This document shows positions 27,884 through 37,579 of a stretch of 64,000 nucleotides of DNA, one piece after another. Below the pieces are notes generated by a model that saw only the letters and a program-made list of their open reading frames with translations, searched no databases and was not told the DNA's origin. This DNA comes from Actinoplanes sp. N902-109 (lineage in GTDB: Bacteria; Actinomycetota; Actinomycetes; Mycobacteriales; Micromonosporaceae). Each line of letters begins with the position of its first letter. The stretch's first letter is position 1. The stretch is taken from positions 745,501 through 809,500 of the forward strand of contig NC_021191.1 in assembly GCF_000389965.1 (NCBI RefSeq). Direction: 5' to 3'. The position numbers and the translations under genes are program-made.

Positions 27884-29068
27884 CTACGGCTTGAGGACGA
27901 CCTTGATGCAGCCGTCCTCCTTCTTCTTGAACATGTCGTACGCCTGGGGGGCCTCCTCGAGCGGCACCCGGTGGGTGGTCAGGTCGTCCACGCCCAGCGG
28001 ATCGTCGTCGCCGGTGAGCAGGGGCAGGATGTCGTCCGCCCACTGCTTGACGTGGGCCTGGCCCATCCGCAGCGTCACGCCCTTGTCGAACAGGTCGAAC
28101 ATCGGGATCGGGTCGGCCTGGCCGCCGTAGACGCCGATGATGGAGACCGTGCCGGCCCGGCGCACCGAGGCGAAGGCCGTCCGCAGGGCACCCATCCGGT
28201 CCACGCCCGCGGTGTCGATCGCCTTGCGGGCCACGGCGTCCGGCAGCACCCCGGCCGCCTTCTGCGCGAACTCCTGGAACGGCGTGCCGTGTGCCTCCAT
28301 GCCGACGGCCTCGACGACGCTGTCGGCGCCCCGGCCGTTCGTCATCTCGTACACGGCGGCCGGAATGTCGTCGATCTTGTCGAAGTTGAGCGTCTCGATG
28401 CCGTTGCGCTCGGCCATCGCCAGTCGCTCGGGCACGTTGTCGGTGGCGATGACCCGTCCGGCGCCCAGGTGCCGGGCGATCCGCGCGCTCATCTGCCCGA
28501 TCGGGCCCAGCCCGGTGACGAAAACGGTGCTGCCGGGCTCGACGTCGGCCCACTTGACCGCCTGCCACGAGGTGGTGAGCACATCGGAGAGGAACAGGTA
28601 GCGCTCGTCGGGGTGGTGGTCGGGCACCTTGATCGGCCCGAAGTGTGCCTGCGGCACCCGCAGGTACTGCGCCTGGCCGCCGGGGACCTGGCCGTACAGC
28701 TTGGTGTAGCCGAACAGCGACGCACCCTTGCCGTGCTCCTTGACCTGGGTGGTCTCGCACTGGGCGAAGTAGCCGCGCTTGCACATCCAGCAGTACCCGC
28801 AGGAGATGTTGAACGGGATCACCACCCGGTCGCCGGGCTTGATGTGGGTGACCTCGGAGCCGACCTCCTCGACGATCCCCATCGGCTCGTGGCCGAGCAC
28901 GTCACCCTTGTCCAGGTACATCCCGAGCACGTCGTACAGGTGCAGGTCGGACCCGCAGATCGCGGTCGAGGTCATCCGGACGATCGCGTCGGTCGGCTCC
29001 TGGATCGTGGGATCCGGCACGTCCTCCACCGAGACCTTCGCCGTTCCCTGCCATGTCAGTGCACGCAT
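27884..29068 (-). CDS. Zinc alcohol dehydrogenase, formaldehyde-dehydrogenase-like
   Basis: The 394-residue medium-chain dehydrogenase resembles glutathione-independent formaldehyde dehydrogenases and other zinc-dependent long MDRs. Catalytic zinc ligands are Cys38 and His60-Glu61 and the structural site is Cys90, 93, 96 and 104. The Rossmann loop reads GLGPIGQMSARIARHLGA, and the insertions typical of formaldehyde dehydrogenase are seen around residues 230-300. The substrate is unproven. It is the first gene of a two-gene unit with the LURP-one protein. Confidence 0.9.
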   Translation of the reverse strand: MRALTWQGTAKVSVEDVPDPTIQEPTDAIVRMTSTAICGSDLHLYDVLGMYLDKGDVLGHEPMGIVEEVGSEVTHIKPGDRVVIPFNISCGYCWMCKRGYFAQCETTQVKEHGKGASLFGYTKLYGQVPGGQAQYLRVPQAHFGPIKVPDHHPDERYLFLSDVLTTSWQAVKWADVEPGSTVFVTGLGPIGQMSARIARHLGAGRVIATDNVPERLAMAERNGIETLNFDKIDDIPAAVYEMTNGRGADSVVEAVGMEAHGTPFQEFAQKAAGVLPDAVARKAIDTAGVDRMGALRTAFASVRRAGTVSIIGVYGGQADPIPMFDLFDKGVTLRMGQAHVKQWADDILPLLTGDDDPLGVDDLTTHRVPLEEAPQAYDMFKKKEDGCIKVVLKP

Positions 29069-29200
29069 GAGCGTCTTTCCTCCGGCCGTCGTCTCATTTC
29101 ACGTCACGGGGATTGATGCCCGCCATCGGACCGGATATGCCTGCGTTCTGCATGGCAGTGGCACAGGATTAACGCGGTCGCGCCCGGGCATCCGAAACAC

Positions 29201-30007
29201 ATGACACAGACATCGAACGGACGTGACTTCGCCGTGGTGACCGGCGCTTCCAGCGGGATCGGGTACGAGCTCGCGCGGCAGTTCGTCGAGAACGGCTACG
29301 ACCTGCTGATCGCCGCGGAGGACGACGGCATCGAGCAGGCGGCGGTCGATCTGCGGCGGGACGGGCAGAACCAGGTGACCGCCGTACGGACCGACCTCGC
29401 GACGTACGAGGGTGTGGAAACGCTCTACACCAAGATCCGCGAGACCGGACGCCCGATCGACGCCATCGCGCTCAACGCGGGCCGGGGCATCGGCGGCGAC
29501 TTCACCGGCGACACCGATCTCAAGGAAGAGCTCAACGTCATCGATGTGAACGTCACGTCAACGGTGCACCTCGCCAAGCGCGTACTGCCGGACATGGTGG
29601 CCCGGGGCTCCGGCCGGGTGCTGTTCACGTCGTCGATCGCCTCCGAGATGCCCGGCACCTACCAGGCCGTCTACAACGCGTCGAAGTCGTTCGTGCAGTC
29701 GTTCGCCGAGGCCGTCCGGGCCGAGACGAAGGACACCGGGGTGACGATCACGTCGCTGATGCCCGGGCCCACGGAGACCAACTTCTTCCACCGCGCGGAG
29801 ATGGACGACACCCGGGTCGGCTCCAGCAAGAAGGACGACCCGGCGCAGGTGGCCGAGCAGGGCTTCAAGGCGCTGATGAAGGGCGAGGAGAAGGTCGTCG
29901 CCGGCTCGGTGATGACCAAGGTGCAGGGCGCCGCGTCGAAGGTGCTGCCCGACTCGGTCAAGGCCAAGATGCACGAGAAGATGGCGGAGCCCGGCTCGGC
30001 GAAGTGA
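29201..30007 (+). CDS. SDR-family oxidoreductase
   Basis: This 268-residue SDR has TGASSGIG near residue 14, NAG, a Ser at SSIAS and YNASK as the catalytic Tyr and Lys. It resembles the DltE/short-chain reductases of unknown substrate. The C-terminus is Lys-rich (KAKMHEKMAEPGSAK), which is unusual but not a known motif. The ATG at 29201 is divergent from the zinc dehydrogenase across 130 bases, suggesting that the two groups respond to related signals. Confidence 0.85.
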   Translation: MTQTSNGRDFAVVTGASSGIGYELARQFVENGYDLLIAAEDDGIEQAAVDLRRDGQNQVTAVRTDLATYEGVETLYTKIRETGRPIDAIALNAGRGIGGDFTGDTDLKEELNVIDVNVTSTVHLAKRVLPDMVARGSGRVLFTSSIASEMPGTYQAVYNASKSFVQSFAEAVRAETKDTGVTITSLMPGPTETNFFHRAEMDDTRVGSSKKDDPAQVAEQGFKALMKGEEKVVAGSVMTKVQGAASKVLPDSVKAKMHEKMAEPGSAK

Positions 30008-30181
30008 GTGCGCGTCGAGCGCGAGGCGATTCAGGTGGAGCGCCGGCAACGAGGACGGGAGCCGGCGCTCCAACCGGGGGGAACGGATGGTTCGGGGACG
30101 GTGACCCCATCCTCTTCGATGCATTCGTTAACAAGCAAGCAATCCTGGTTCCGGAACTGGAAACCGGGCAATGCATGAGGC

Positions 30182-31246
30182 ATGGATTATCGAAGCCTCG
30201 GACGAACCGGCATGCAGGTGAGTCCGCTCTGCCTCGGCGCGATGATGTTCGGCGCCTGGGGTGAGCCGGACCACGACGAGTCCGTCCGGATCATTCACAA
30301 GGCCCTGGACGCGGGCCTGAACTTCATCGACACCGCGGACGTCTACTCGCAGGGCGAGAGCGAGATCATCGTCGGCAAGGCGCTGGCCAACGGGCGGCGT
30401 GACGACGTCATCCTGGCCACCAAGTTCCACGGCCAGATGGGCGTGCCCGCGGATGCCCCGATGGGCACCAAGGGCGACCCGAACAGCCAGGGCAACTCCC
30501 GGCGCTGGATCATCCGCGAGGTGGAGAACAGCCTGCGCCGGCTGAACACCGAGTGGATCGACCTCTACCAGGTGCACCGCCCGTCGCCCGACACCGACGT
30601 CGAGGAGACCCTGTCGGCGCTCACCGACCTGCAGCGGCAGGGCAAGATCCGCGCGTTCGGGTCGTCGACGTTCCCGCCGCACGAGATCGTCGAGGCGCAG
30701 TGGGTCGCCGAGCGGCGCGGGCTGGGCCGCTTCGTCACCGAGCAGCCGCCGTACTCGATGCTCGTCCGCGGTATCGAAGCCGACCTGCTACCAGTGACCG
30801 AGCGGTACGGCATGGGGGTCATCCCGTGGAGCCCGCTGGCCGGTGGCTGGTTGAGCGGCAAGTACCGCAAGGGTCAGGACCAGCCGGAGTCGACGCGCTC
30901 GCGCCGGCTGCCGCAGCGTTACGACATGTCGCTGCCGGAGAACCAGCGCAAGTTCGACGCGGCCGACAAGCTGGGCGCGCTCGCCGACGAGGCCGGGATC
31001 AGCCTGGTGCACCTGGCCATCGCGTTCGTCCTCCAGCACCCGGCGGTCACCGCACCGATCATCGGGCCGCGCACGATGGAGCAGCTGGAGTCGCAGATCG
31101 GCGCGGCGGACGTGACGCTCACCCCGGACATCCTGGACAAGATCGATGAGATCGTGCCACCGGGCACCTCGTTCAGCCGGGCCGACAGTGGTTATGTGCC
31201 GCCGGCTCTGACGGATCCGTTCGCCCGCCGGCGCCGGGCCGGGTAG
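30182..31246 (+). CDS. Aldo/keto reductase (YghZ-like)
   Basis: This 354-residue NADPH-dependent reductase has the catalytic tetrad Asp50, Tyr55, Lys81 and His132 and the C-terminal NADPH-binding section IIGPRTMEQLESQIGA. Similar proteins reduce glyceraldehyde-3-phosphate or methylglyoxal. The ATG at 30182 is preceded by a weak GAGG. It sits beside other oxidoreductases, consistent with aldehyde detoxification, but no regulator is adjacent. Confidence 0.9.
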   Translation: MDYRSLGRTGMQVSPLCLGAMMFGAWGEPDHDESVRIIHKALDAGLNFIDTADVYSQGESEIIVGKALANGRRDDVILATKFHGQMGVPADAPMGTKGDPNSQGNSRRWIIREVENSLRRLNTEWIDLYQVHRPSPDTDVEETLSALTDLQRQGKIRAFGSSTFPPHEIVEAQWVAERRGLGRFVTEQPPYSMLVRGIEADLLPVTERYGMGVIPWSPLAGGWLSGKYRKGQDQPESTRSRRLPQRYDMSLPENQRKFDAADKLGALADEAGISLVHLAIAFVLQHPAVTAPIIGPRTMEQLESQIGAADVTLTPDILDKIDEIVPPGTSFSRADSGYVPPALTDPFARRRRAG

Positions 31247-31402
31247 ATTCCGGCGGTGTTTCCAGCCCACTTATCCTAGCGGTGATGTAGATATAGCTGA
31301 CCGCGGTCCGTCGATGGGCCTTCCCGGGCGGGACTGATTTGACAGCCTTTGACGTGGAAGCGAAGGCTGTGCGAGCGATCCCGATCCGCCCGGGGAGGTC
31401 CC

Positions 31403-34363
31403 GTGTTGCCGTTGTCCCGCCGTCGGCTCCTCATGCTGGCCGGTCTGAGCAGCATGGCGTCACTCCCCGCGACCGCGTCCTGGGCGAGCGGTGAGGATGA
31501 TGCGGTCGCCAAGATCTACCGTGAGGTGCTGCACGTGCACACCCGGTGGGTGGAGGAGCAGTGGGACACCACCATCGGGGCGTACGCGGCCGCTGACTTC
31601 CGGTTCACCGTGGTGCTCGGCAACGCGGTGCTGCTCGGGCTGGACGACTTCGACCCGCGGCTGGCCGACATCGACGAGCCGACGCTGCGCGCCAAGACCG
31701 TCGCGACCATCCAGCGCTATGCCGCGGCCAACCGGCTCGCCGGCGGCTCGCAGTGGGGCAGCCAGCTGTTCTGGGACTCGACGTTCGAGCTCTACTTCGT
31801 GCTCGCCGCCCGGCTGATGTGGGCCGACCTGGACGCCCGCACCCGCGACAACGTCCAGGCCATCGCGACCGGGCAGGCGGCGTACGCCTACGCGCTGGGC
31901 ACCGGCGACGACCCGATGAGCACCGGCTGGAGCCCGCACGGCACCACCGGTGGCTGGAAGGGCGACACCAAGCTGGAGGAGATGGGCGTCTACGCCCAGG
32001 CGCTCGCCCCGGGCCTGGCCTGGGCACCCGACAGCACCCCGGCACCGGATTGGCGCGAGCGTTTCCTGCTGTGGACCGCCAACCAGAGCGGCCTGCCGGT
32101 GGCCGACCGGGCCAACCCGGCGACGATCGACGGCGAGCGCATCGACCAGCTGCTGACCGCGCACAACCTGCACGACTCCTTCATCGTCGAGAACCACCAG
32201 TCGGCCAACCCGCACTATCAGGCCGAGTTGTGGCGCACGGCCGGCCGCACGGCCATCCACTTCCTGCTCGCCGGGCAGCCGCTGCCGCAGGTGCTGTCGC
32301 GTCAGCCCAACGGTGAGCAGCTGTGGCGCACGCTGCGGTTGCTGGCCAGCGACGCCGGTGAGCCGGTCATGCCGATGGTCGCCGACCGCTATCACCTGTA
32401 CGGCCGGGACGTGCTGCCGCTGGCCTACCTCGCCCAGGTCCGGGGCGACCGGGACGCCGCCCGGGCCGAGGCCGACCTGGCCGAGCGCCTGATGCCCTAC
32501 GTCCGGTACGAACCCAAGTACCAGCTCACCAAGTTCAGCGGCGAGGAGAAGTACGAACCCGAGGCGCGCGCCGAGCTGGCCATCGCCTACCTGTTCCACA
32601 AGCTGCGGGCCGAGCCGGTGCGCCCGGTCAGCAAGGCGCAGTTCTTCGCCGCCGCCAGCGGCACCCGCGACTTCGGCGACGACGCCGGGCTCACCGTCCA
32701 GCAGACGGCCAAGGCGTTTGCCGGGGCCGCCACCAAGCCCGGCAACGTGCGCTTCCTGTGGCAGCCGCTGCACGACAACTGGCTGATCGACACGCGCAAC
32801 TCGGTGTTCCTGCCCGGCAGTGCCGACGTGACCGACCGCTGGACCCGGGCATACGTCAAGGGCCGGGACGGGATGGACGCGACCGCGACGGTGCTGGCGG
32901 TGAGCGGTGGTTACGCGGGGCTGACCACGCTGCCCACCGGCACCGTCGTCTACGCCAGCACGGGCCTGCGCGGCGAGGGTGGCCTGACGCTGTTCAACCT
33001 CACCATGCCGGGCGTGCCCGGGCTGGACGGCACCCGCTCGTTCACCTACGCCGGGGGCCGCGCCGACCTCGGCGACCAGATCACCGGTGACATCACGTTC
33101 CCCGCCCGCAAGGCCCGGTACGTGCGCATGCTCGGCCGGGAGCCGGCCACCGAGTACGGCTACTCGATCTACACGTTCGCGGTGCTCGACGTGCACGGCG
33201 CCGACCTGGCCCAGGGCGCGATGCCGGTCGCGTCGTCCGAGGACGTCTGGTATCCGGCGCGCCACGCCACCGACGGCGACCCGGAGACGCGCTGGGCGGT
33301 GGCCCGCGAGGAACGCGGCCGCAAGGACAGCTGGCTGGCCGTCGACCTGGGTTCCCCGGTGCGGGTGGCCGGGGTGCGCATCGCGTGGGAGGCGGCGTAC
33401 GGCAAGAAGTTCGTGATCCAGACCTCGACCGACGCCACGACCTGGACCGATGCGGCCGCGGTGCCGCAGACCAAGACGGTGGGGCGCTGGGTGGGCATCG
33501 ACGGGCGCGCGGGCATCGTCACGCACGGTGGCAAGGGCCGCATCACCGTGTCGGCCACCGAGGTGCACGCCCCGGCGCCGATCATCGAGGGCTACGCCGG
33601 CGCGACCAAGGATCTCGCGGCGGCTGCCGCCCGGACCATGCCGACCGCCGGGGGCCTGGCCGTCAGCGACGCCGACGGCTATCTGAGCATCTTCAACCTG
33701 ACCACCGACCCGGTCCGCGACGTGCCGGTCCAGCTGCCGTCGCGGCACTGGCTCTATCGCGGCGAGCAGGTGGCGACCGACCGCGGGCTGGAATGGCGGG
33801 TCACGCTGGACGGCGGCACGGCCCGGGTCGAGCCGCCACGCTTCACCGTCACGGGCACCCTGGCGACCGGCACTGTCCTCACGGTCGCCGACTCGCACCG
33901 GGTCACCGTCACCGCGCCCCGGAAGCACCGGGTGGCGATCACGCTGCGTTGTGGTTCCTGGGCTGCTTCCGTACGAGTGCAGGACGGGAAGTCGCAGACA
34001 GTGACCGTGCCGGGGGCACCCATCACCCCGACGGGCGACCTCGCCCGGTGCCGGACCACGTTCCCGACCTCCCCGCTGCCCGACGGCATGACCGCACCGG
34101 CACGGGCGGTCGACGGCGACCCGCGCACGTCCTGGCGGCCGGGGCCGGCCGGGCGGATGGTGGTCGACCTGGGTGGCGTGCGCGACCTCACCCGGGCCGA
34201 GATCACCTGGACCCCCGGCCCTCGCCGCGGCCACCGTTTCGAGGGCTCCACGAACGGTCTCGACTACGCCGCGCTCGGCACGCGGGCCCGTTATGTGGCG
34301 CTCGTCATCGACGGCTGGCAACCCGGAGACGCAGAGGTCCAGGAGTTTCGCATTTTGCCTTAG
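31403..34363 (+). CDS. Large Tat-exported protein with two discoidin domains
   Basis: This 986-residue protein starts (GTG at 31403, GGGGAGG upstream) with a twin-arginine signal, SRRRLLML, and a hydrophobic stretch ending near TASWA. Residues 30-430 look like an all-helical alpha/alpha barrel with features like ENHQSANPHYQAELWRT and MVADRYHLYGRDVLPLAYL. Beta-rich domains follow, then a discoidin domain near 600-715 and a second at about 880-986. I cannot assign a catalytic family; polysaccharide lyase or glycoside hydrolase is the likely class. The discoidin domain resembles that of the 46.7 kb protein. Confidence 0.8.
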   Translation: MLPLSRRRLLMLAGLSSMASLPATASWASGEDDAVAKIYREVLHVHTRWVEEQWDTTIGAYAAADFRFTVVLGNAVLLGLDDFDPRLADIDEPTLRAKTVATIQRYAAANRLAGGSQWGSQLFWDSTFELYFVLAARLMWADLDARTRDNVQAIATGQAAYAYALGTGDDPMSTGWSPHGTTGGWKGDTKLEEMGVYAQALAPGLAWAPDSTPAPDWRERFLLWTANQSGLPVADRANPATIDGERIDQLLTAHNLHDSFIVENHQSANPHYQAELWRTAGRTAIHFLLAGQPLPQVLSRQPNGEQLWRTLRLLASDAGEPVMPMVADRYHLYGRDVLPLAYLAQVRGDRDAARAEADLAERLMPYVRYEPKYQLTKFSGEEKYEPEARAELAIAYLFHKLRAEPVRPVSKAQFFAAASGTRDFGDDAGLTVQQTAKAFAGAATKPGNVRFLWQPLHDNWLIDTRNSVFLPGSADVTDRWTRAYVKGRDGMDATATVLAVSGGYAGLTTLPTGTVVYASTGLRGEGGLTLFNLTMPGVPGLDGTRSFTYAGGRADLGDQITGDITFPARKARYVRMLGREPATEYGYSIYTFAVLDVHGADLAQGAMPVASSEDVWYPARHATDGDPETRWAVAREERGRKDSWLAVDLGSPVRVAGVRIAWEAAYGKKFVIQTSTDATTWTDAAAVPQTKTVGRWVGIDGRAGIVTHGGKGRITVSATEVHAPAPIIEGYAGATKDLAAAAARTMPTAGGLAVSDADGYLSIFNLTTDPVRDVPVQLPSRHWLYRGEQVATDRGLEWRVTLDGGTARVEPPRFTVTGTLATGTVLTVADSHRVTVTAPRKHRVAITLRCGSWAASVRVQDGKSQTVTVPGAPITPTGDLARCRTTFPTSPLPDGMTAPARAVDGDPRTSWRPGPAGRMVVDLGGVRDLTRAEITWTPGPRRGHRFEGSTNGLDYAALGTRARYVALVIDGWQPGDAEVQEFRILP

Positions 34364-34414
34364 ATCCGCGCCTCCAGACGCGATGCTAAGGACGTATCGC
34401 TCAATGGAGGAACC

Positions 34415-36067
34415 GTGTCGAAGGCCCCCGCGGACCAGCGTGTCCAGGTCACTGTCCGTCGTAACCCACTGCTCGGCTGGCTCGCCGACCGTAGCCTGGC
34501 CGTGAAGAGCGCCATGGCGGCGGTCGCGATGGGCATCGTGGCGATCATGGTCGGACTGATTTCGTTGTATCAAGTGAACGATCTCCGTTCCGACCTTGCC
34601 TCCATGAAGAGCGACCACGTGGACAGCCTGCAGGAAGTCGCGCAGATCCGCGGTGGCATCGCCGACATGTTCCGCGGCATGCTGCTCTGGCAGCTCGGCA
34701 GGGACGACGCCGGCCGCAAGGTCGGCCGCGACGCCGTCACCGCGGCGGATGCCGAGGTCGACGCCGCTACCACCAAGTACACGCAACTCGCGGCGAAATC
34801 CCCCGAGCGGTTGCGGAGCCTGTCGGACTTCACCGACGCGATGACCACCTACCGCGCGCTGCGCGACGTGCTGCTGTTCGGCGAGACCCCGCCGGCCGGT
34901 TTTACGCTGCCGGCCGAGGACCAGCGGCTGCCCGAGCTCACCGCCGCCGAGACGGCGATGAACAAGGCGGTCGCCGACCTGCAGAAGGCCGAGGAGACCG
35001 AGGCCAGTGAACTCGCCGAGCACGTCGCGAAGCAGGTGACGTCCGCGCGCATGATCATCGTGGTCTCCCTGATCGCCGGCGTCGTGCTCGCCGCCGCGCT
35101 CACCGCGTTCGTCATCGGCGTCATCCGGCGCCAGCTCGCCACCGTTGCCACCGCCCTGGGTGCGGTGGCCGACAACGACCTGACTGTGGCTGCCGAGGTG
35201 CGTTCCCGCGACGAGCTGGGCGGCATGGCGGTGGCGGTGAACCGGGCGCGTGACGGTCTGCGGTCCACGGTCGCGCAGCTGACCGGGGGTGCCGGTGCTC
35301 TGGGTAGTAGCGCGCAGCAGTTGACCGGGGTCACCGCCCGGATCGGGGAGAGCGCCCGCGAGGCCGCCGCCCAGGCCGGTCTGGTGGCGGCGGCGGCCGG
35401 CGACGTCTCCGGCTCGGTCCAGTCGGTCGCGGCCGGCAGCGACCAGATGGGCGCCTCCATCCGCGAGATCGCCCAGAACGCCAACGACGCCGCCCAGGTC
35501 GCCTCGAGCGCGGTCGGCGTCGCGCAGAGCACCAACGAGACGGTGGCCAAGCTGGGCACGTCGTCCGCGGAGATCGGCGACGTGGTCAAGGTGATCACCG
35601 CGATCGCCGAGCAGACCAACCTGCTCGCGCTCAACGCCACCATCGAGGCCGCCCGCGCCGGGGAGGCGGGCAAGGGCTTCGCGGTGGTCGCGTCCGAGGT
35701 CAAGGATCTGGCTCAGGAGACCGCCAAGGCCACCGAGGACATCTCCCGCCGGGTGGAGACGATCCAGGCGGACACCTCCAGCGCGGTCGAGGCGATCGGT
35801 GAGATCTCCCAGATCATCCAGCGCATCAACGACTACCAGGTCACCATCGCCTCGGCCGTCGAGGAACAGACCGCCACCACAGCCGAGATGAGCCGCAGCA
35901 TCGGCGAGGCGGCCGGCAGCAGCTCCACCATCGCCGCCAACATCAATGGCGTGGCCCAGTCCGCCGAGGCCACCACCAGCACCCTGACCGAGGCGGACGA
36001 CGCGGTCAGCCAGCTCAACCGCGTGGCCGGCGAACTGCGCGCGGTCGCGGAACGCTTCCGCGTCTGA
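34415..36067 (+). CDS. Methyl-accepting chemotaxis protein
   Basis: The 550-residue chemoreceptor has transmembrane helices at about 33-53 and 212-236, a periplasmic-type four-helix ligand domain between them, a HAMP domain at 237-290, and a signalling domain whose hairpin tip EQTNLLALNATIEAARAGEA begins near residue 399. It should bind CheW/CheA. No che or flagellar genes are in the window. GGAGGAACC precedes the GTG start. It is followed after one base by a diguanylate cyclase, so receptor signals and c-di-GMP may be linked. Chemoreceptors in actinomycetes fit a motile spore stage. Confidence 0.95.
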   Translation: MSKAPADQRVQVTVRRNPLLGWLADRSLAVKSAMAAVAMGIVAIMVGLISLYQVNDLRSDLASMKSDHVDSLQEVAQIRGGIADMFRGMLLWQLGRDDAGRKVGRDAVTAADAEVDAATTKYTQLAAKSPERLRSLSDFTDAMTTYRALRDVLLFGETPPAGFTLPAEDQRLPELTAAETAMNKAVADLQKAEETEASELAEHVAKQVTSARMIIVVSLIAGVVLAAALTAFVIGVIRRQLATVATALGAVADNDLTVAAEVRSRDELGGMAVAVNRARDGLRSTVAQLTGGAGALGSSAQQLTGVTARIGESAREAAAQAGLVAAAAGDVSGSVQSVAAGSDQMGASIREIAQNANDAAQVASSAVGVAQSTNETVAKLGTSSAEIGDVVKVITAIAEQTNLLALNATIEAARAGEAGKGFAVVASEVKDLAQETAKATEDISRRVETIQADTSSAVEAIGEISQIIQRINDYQVTIASAVEEQTATTAEMSRSIGEAAGSSSTIAANINGVAQSAEATTSTLTEADDAVSQLNRVAGELRAVAERFRV

Positions 36068-36068
36068 C

Positions 36069-37502
36069 ATGAGCAACCCGGGAGTGCGTGGCCGGTACGT
36101 GTACGCCGCCGTCGTGGCAGCGGCACTGGTCGCGCACTTCCTCGTACCCGAGGGGTTCTGGGACACCGTCGTCCAGCTCGGCACCTGCTATCTCGCCGCG
36201 CTGGCGATCCCGCTGGGGTTGCACGGTCGCGGGCTCACCCGGGCCGAACAGACACCCTGGTGGCTGTTCGCCGGGGCGACCGCGCTGTCCTCCACCGGCG
36301 GCATCGCGGTGCTGTCGAACGTCGGCGAGCTGACCGGCCCGGACCTCTCGGACTATCTCTACCTGTCTTTCTACCCGATGTGCGCGGTCGCCCTCGGCAT
36401 CATGATCCGCCAGCTGAACCGCCGGGTCAGCGCGGCCGCGGCCGTCGAGGCGCTCATCGTCACCACCGGCACCGGTCTGCTGGCCTGGATCTACCAGATC
36501 GAGCCGGCCCTGCACGCCGGCGGCGAGGTGTTCGCCGAGCGGCTGACCGCCATCGCCTACCCGATCGCCGACATGCTGCTGGTCGCACTGACGGTGCTGA
36601 TGGCCCGGACCAACGGCCCCGAGGGCGGGGTCGCGCCGCGCTGGATCGCCGGCGCGTTCATCCTCTATCTGATCGGCGACTCGGCCTGGGTGACCGTCGA
36701 GCACATCCATCCGGAATGGTCCGGCGACGCGCTGACCGGCCGCATCATCGACGGCTGCTACCTGCTGGCGCTCAGCCTGCTGGCCCTGGCCGCCTGGCGC
36801 CCCGGCGTGCGGGCCGGCGAGACCATCGGCTTCCGGGTCAGCGTCCCGCACTTCGTCCTGCTCTCCGCGGCCGTGATGATCGCCCCGGCGGTGCTGTTCG
36901 CGCAGACCTTCGACCGCCAGGTCACCAACGGCCGGGCCGTCGCGATCGGCTCGACGGTGATGTTCGCGCTCGTCATCATCAGGATGGGCGGCCTGCTGCG
37001 GCAGTCCGAGCGCACCATGCGCCAGGTCTTCGAGCTCTCCCGCCGCGACGCGCTGACCGGCCTGCCCAACCGCCGCGCCTCCACCGACGAACTGCCCCGC
37101 ATCCTCGACCAGGCCCGGCGTGACGGTCTCACGCTGAGCGTCGGGATGCTCGACCTCGACCACTTCAAGGACTACAACGACCGGTACGGACACCCCGCCG
37201 GCGACCGCCTCCTCAAAGAAGCCACCGCTGCCTGGCACGCCGCCCTGCGCCGCTCGGACGTCCTGGCCCGCTACGGCGGCGAGGAGTTCATCGTGTTCCT
37301 GCCCGGCGCCACCCTCGACGAGGCCACCCACGCGCTCGACCGGCTGCGCCCGGTCACCCCGCACGGCCAGACCTTCTCCGCCGGCATCGCCGCCTGGGAC
37401 GGCACCGAATCCCCCGAGGACCTCATCGCCCGCGCCGACGCCGCCCTCTACACCGCCAAACGCAGCGGCCGCGACCAAGTCTGCCCCGCCCCAGCATCCT
37501 GA
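36069..37502 (+). CDS. Membrane diguanylate cyclase (GGDEF), paralogue of first gene
   Basis: The 477-residue protein repeats the architecture of the gene at 82-1602: about ten membrane helices up to residue 310, then a GGDEF domain with LTGLPNRR, LDLDHFK and GGEEF at residues 403-407. It should make c-di-GMP. It begins one base after the chemoreceptor stop, so it is almost certainly co-transcribed and coupled with it. Confidence 0.92.
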   Translation: MSNPGVRGRYVYAAVVAAALVAHFLVPEGFWDTVVQLGTCYLAALAIPLGLHGRGLTRAEQTPWWLFAGATALSSTGGIAVLSNVGELTGPDLSDYLYLSFYPMCAVALGIMIRQLNRRVSAAAAVEALIVTTGTGLLAWIYQIEPALHAGGEVFAERLTAIAYPIADMLLVALTVLMARTNGPEGGVAPRWIAGAFILYLIGDSAWVTVEHIHPEWSGDALTGRIIDGCYLLALSLLALAAWRPGVRAGETIGFRVSVPHFVLLSAAVMIAPAVLFAQTFDRQVTNGRAVAIGSTVMFALVIIRMGGLLRQSERTMRQVFELSRRDALTGLPNRRASTDELPRILDQARRDGLTLSVGMLDLDHFKDYNDRYGHPAGDRLLKEATAAWHAALRRSDVLARYGGEEFIVFLPGATLDEATHALDRLRPVTPHGQTFSAGIAAWDGTESPEDLIARADAALYTAKRSGRDQVCPAPAS

Positions 37503-37579
37503 CCTCGGCATCCGGTCTGCTCCGAGGGCCTTCGACCGGGAATCGAGCAGTAGCGCCTGTTATGCACCCCGCGGCGGGG

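Noticed and set aside
31460..36184. Very long open frame on the minus strand (1574 codons)
   Set aside because: It is antisense to the discoidin protein and the chemoreceptor, which have clear domains; its Gln/Arg/His-rich sequence is a GC-rich shadow.
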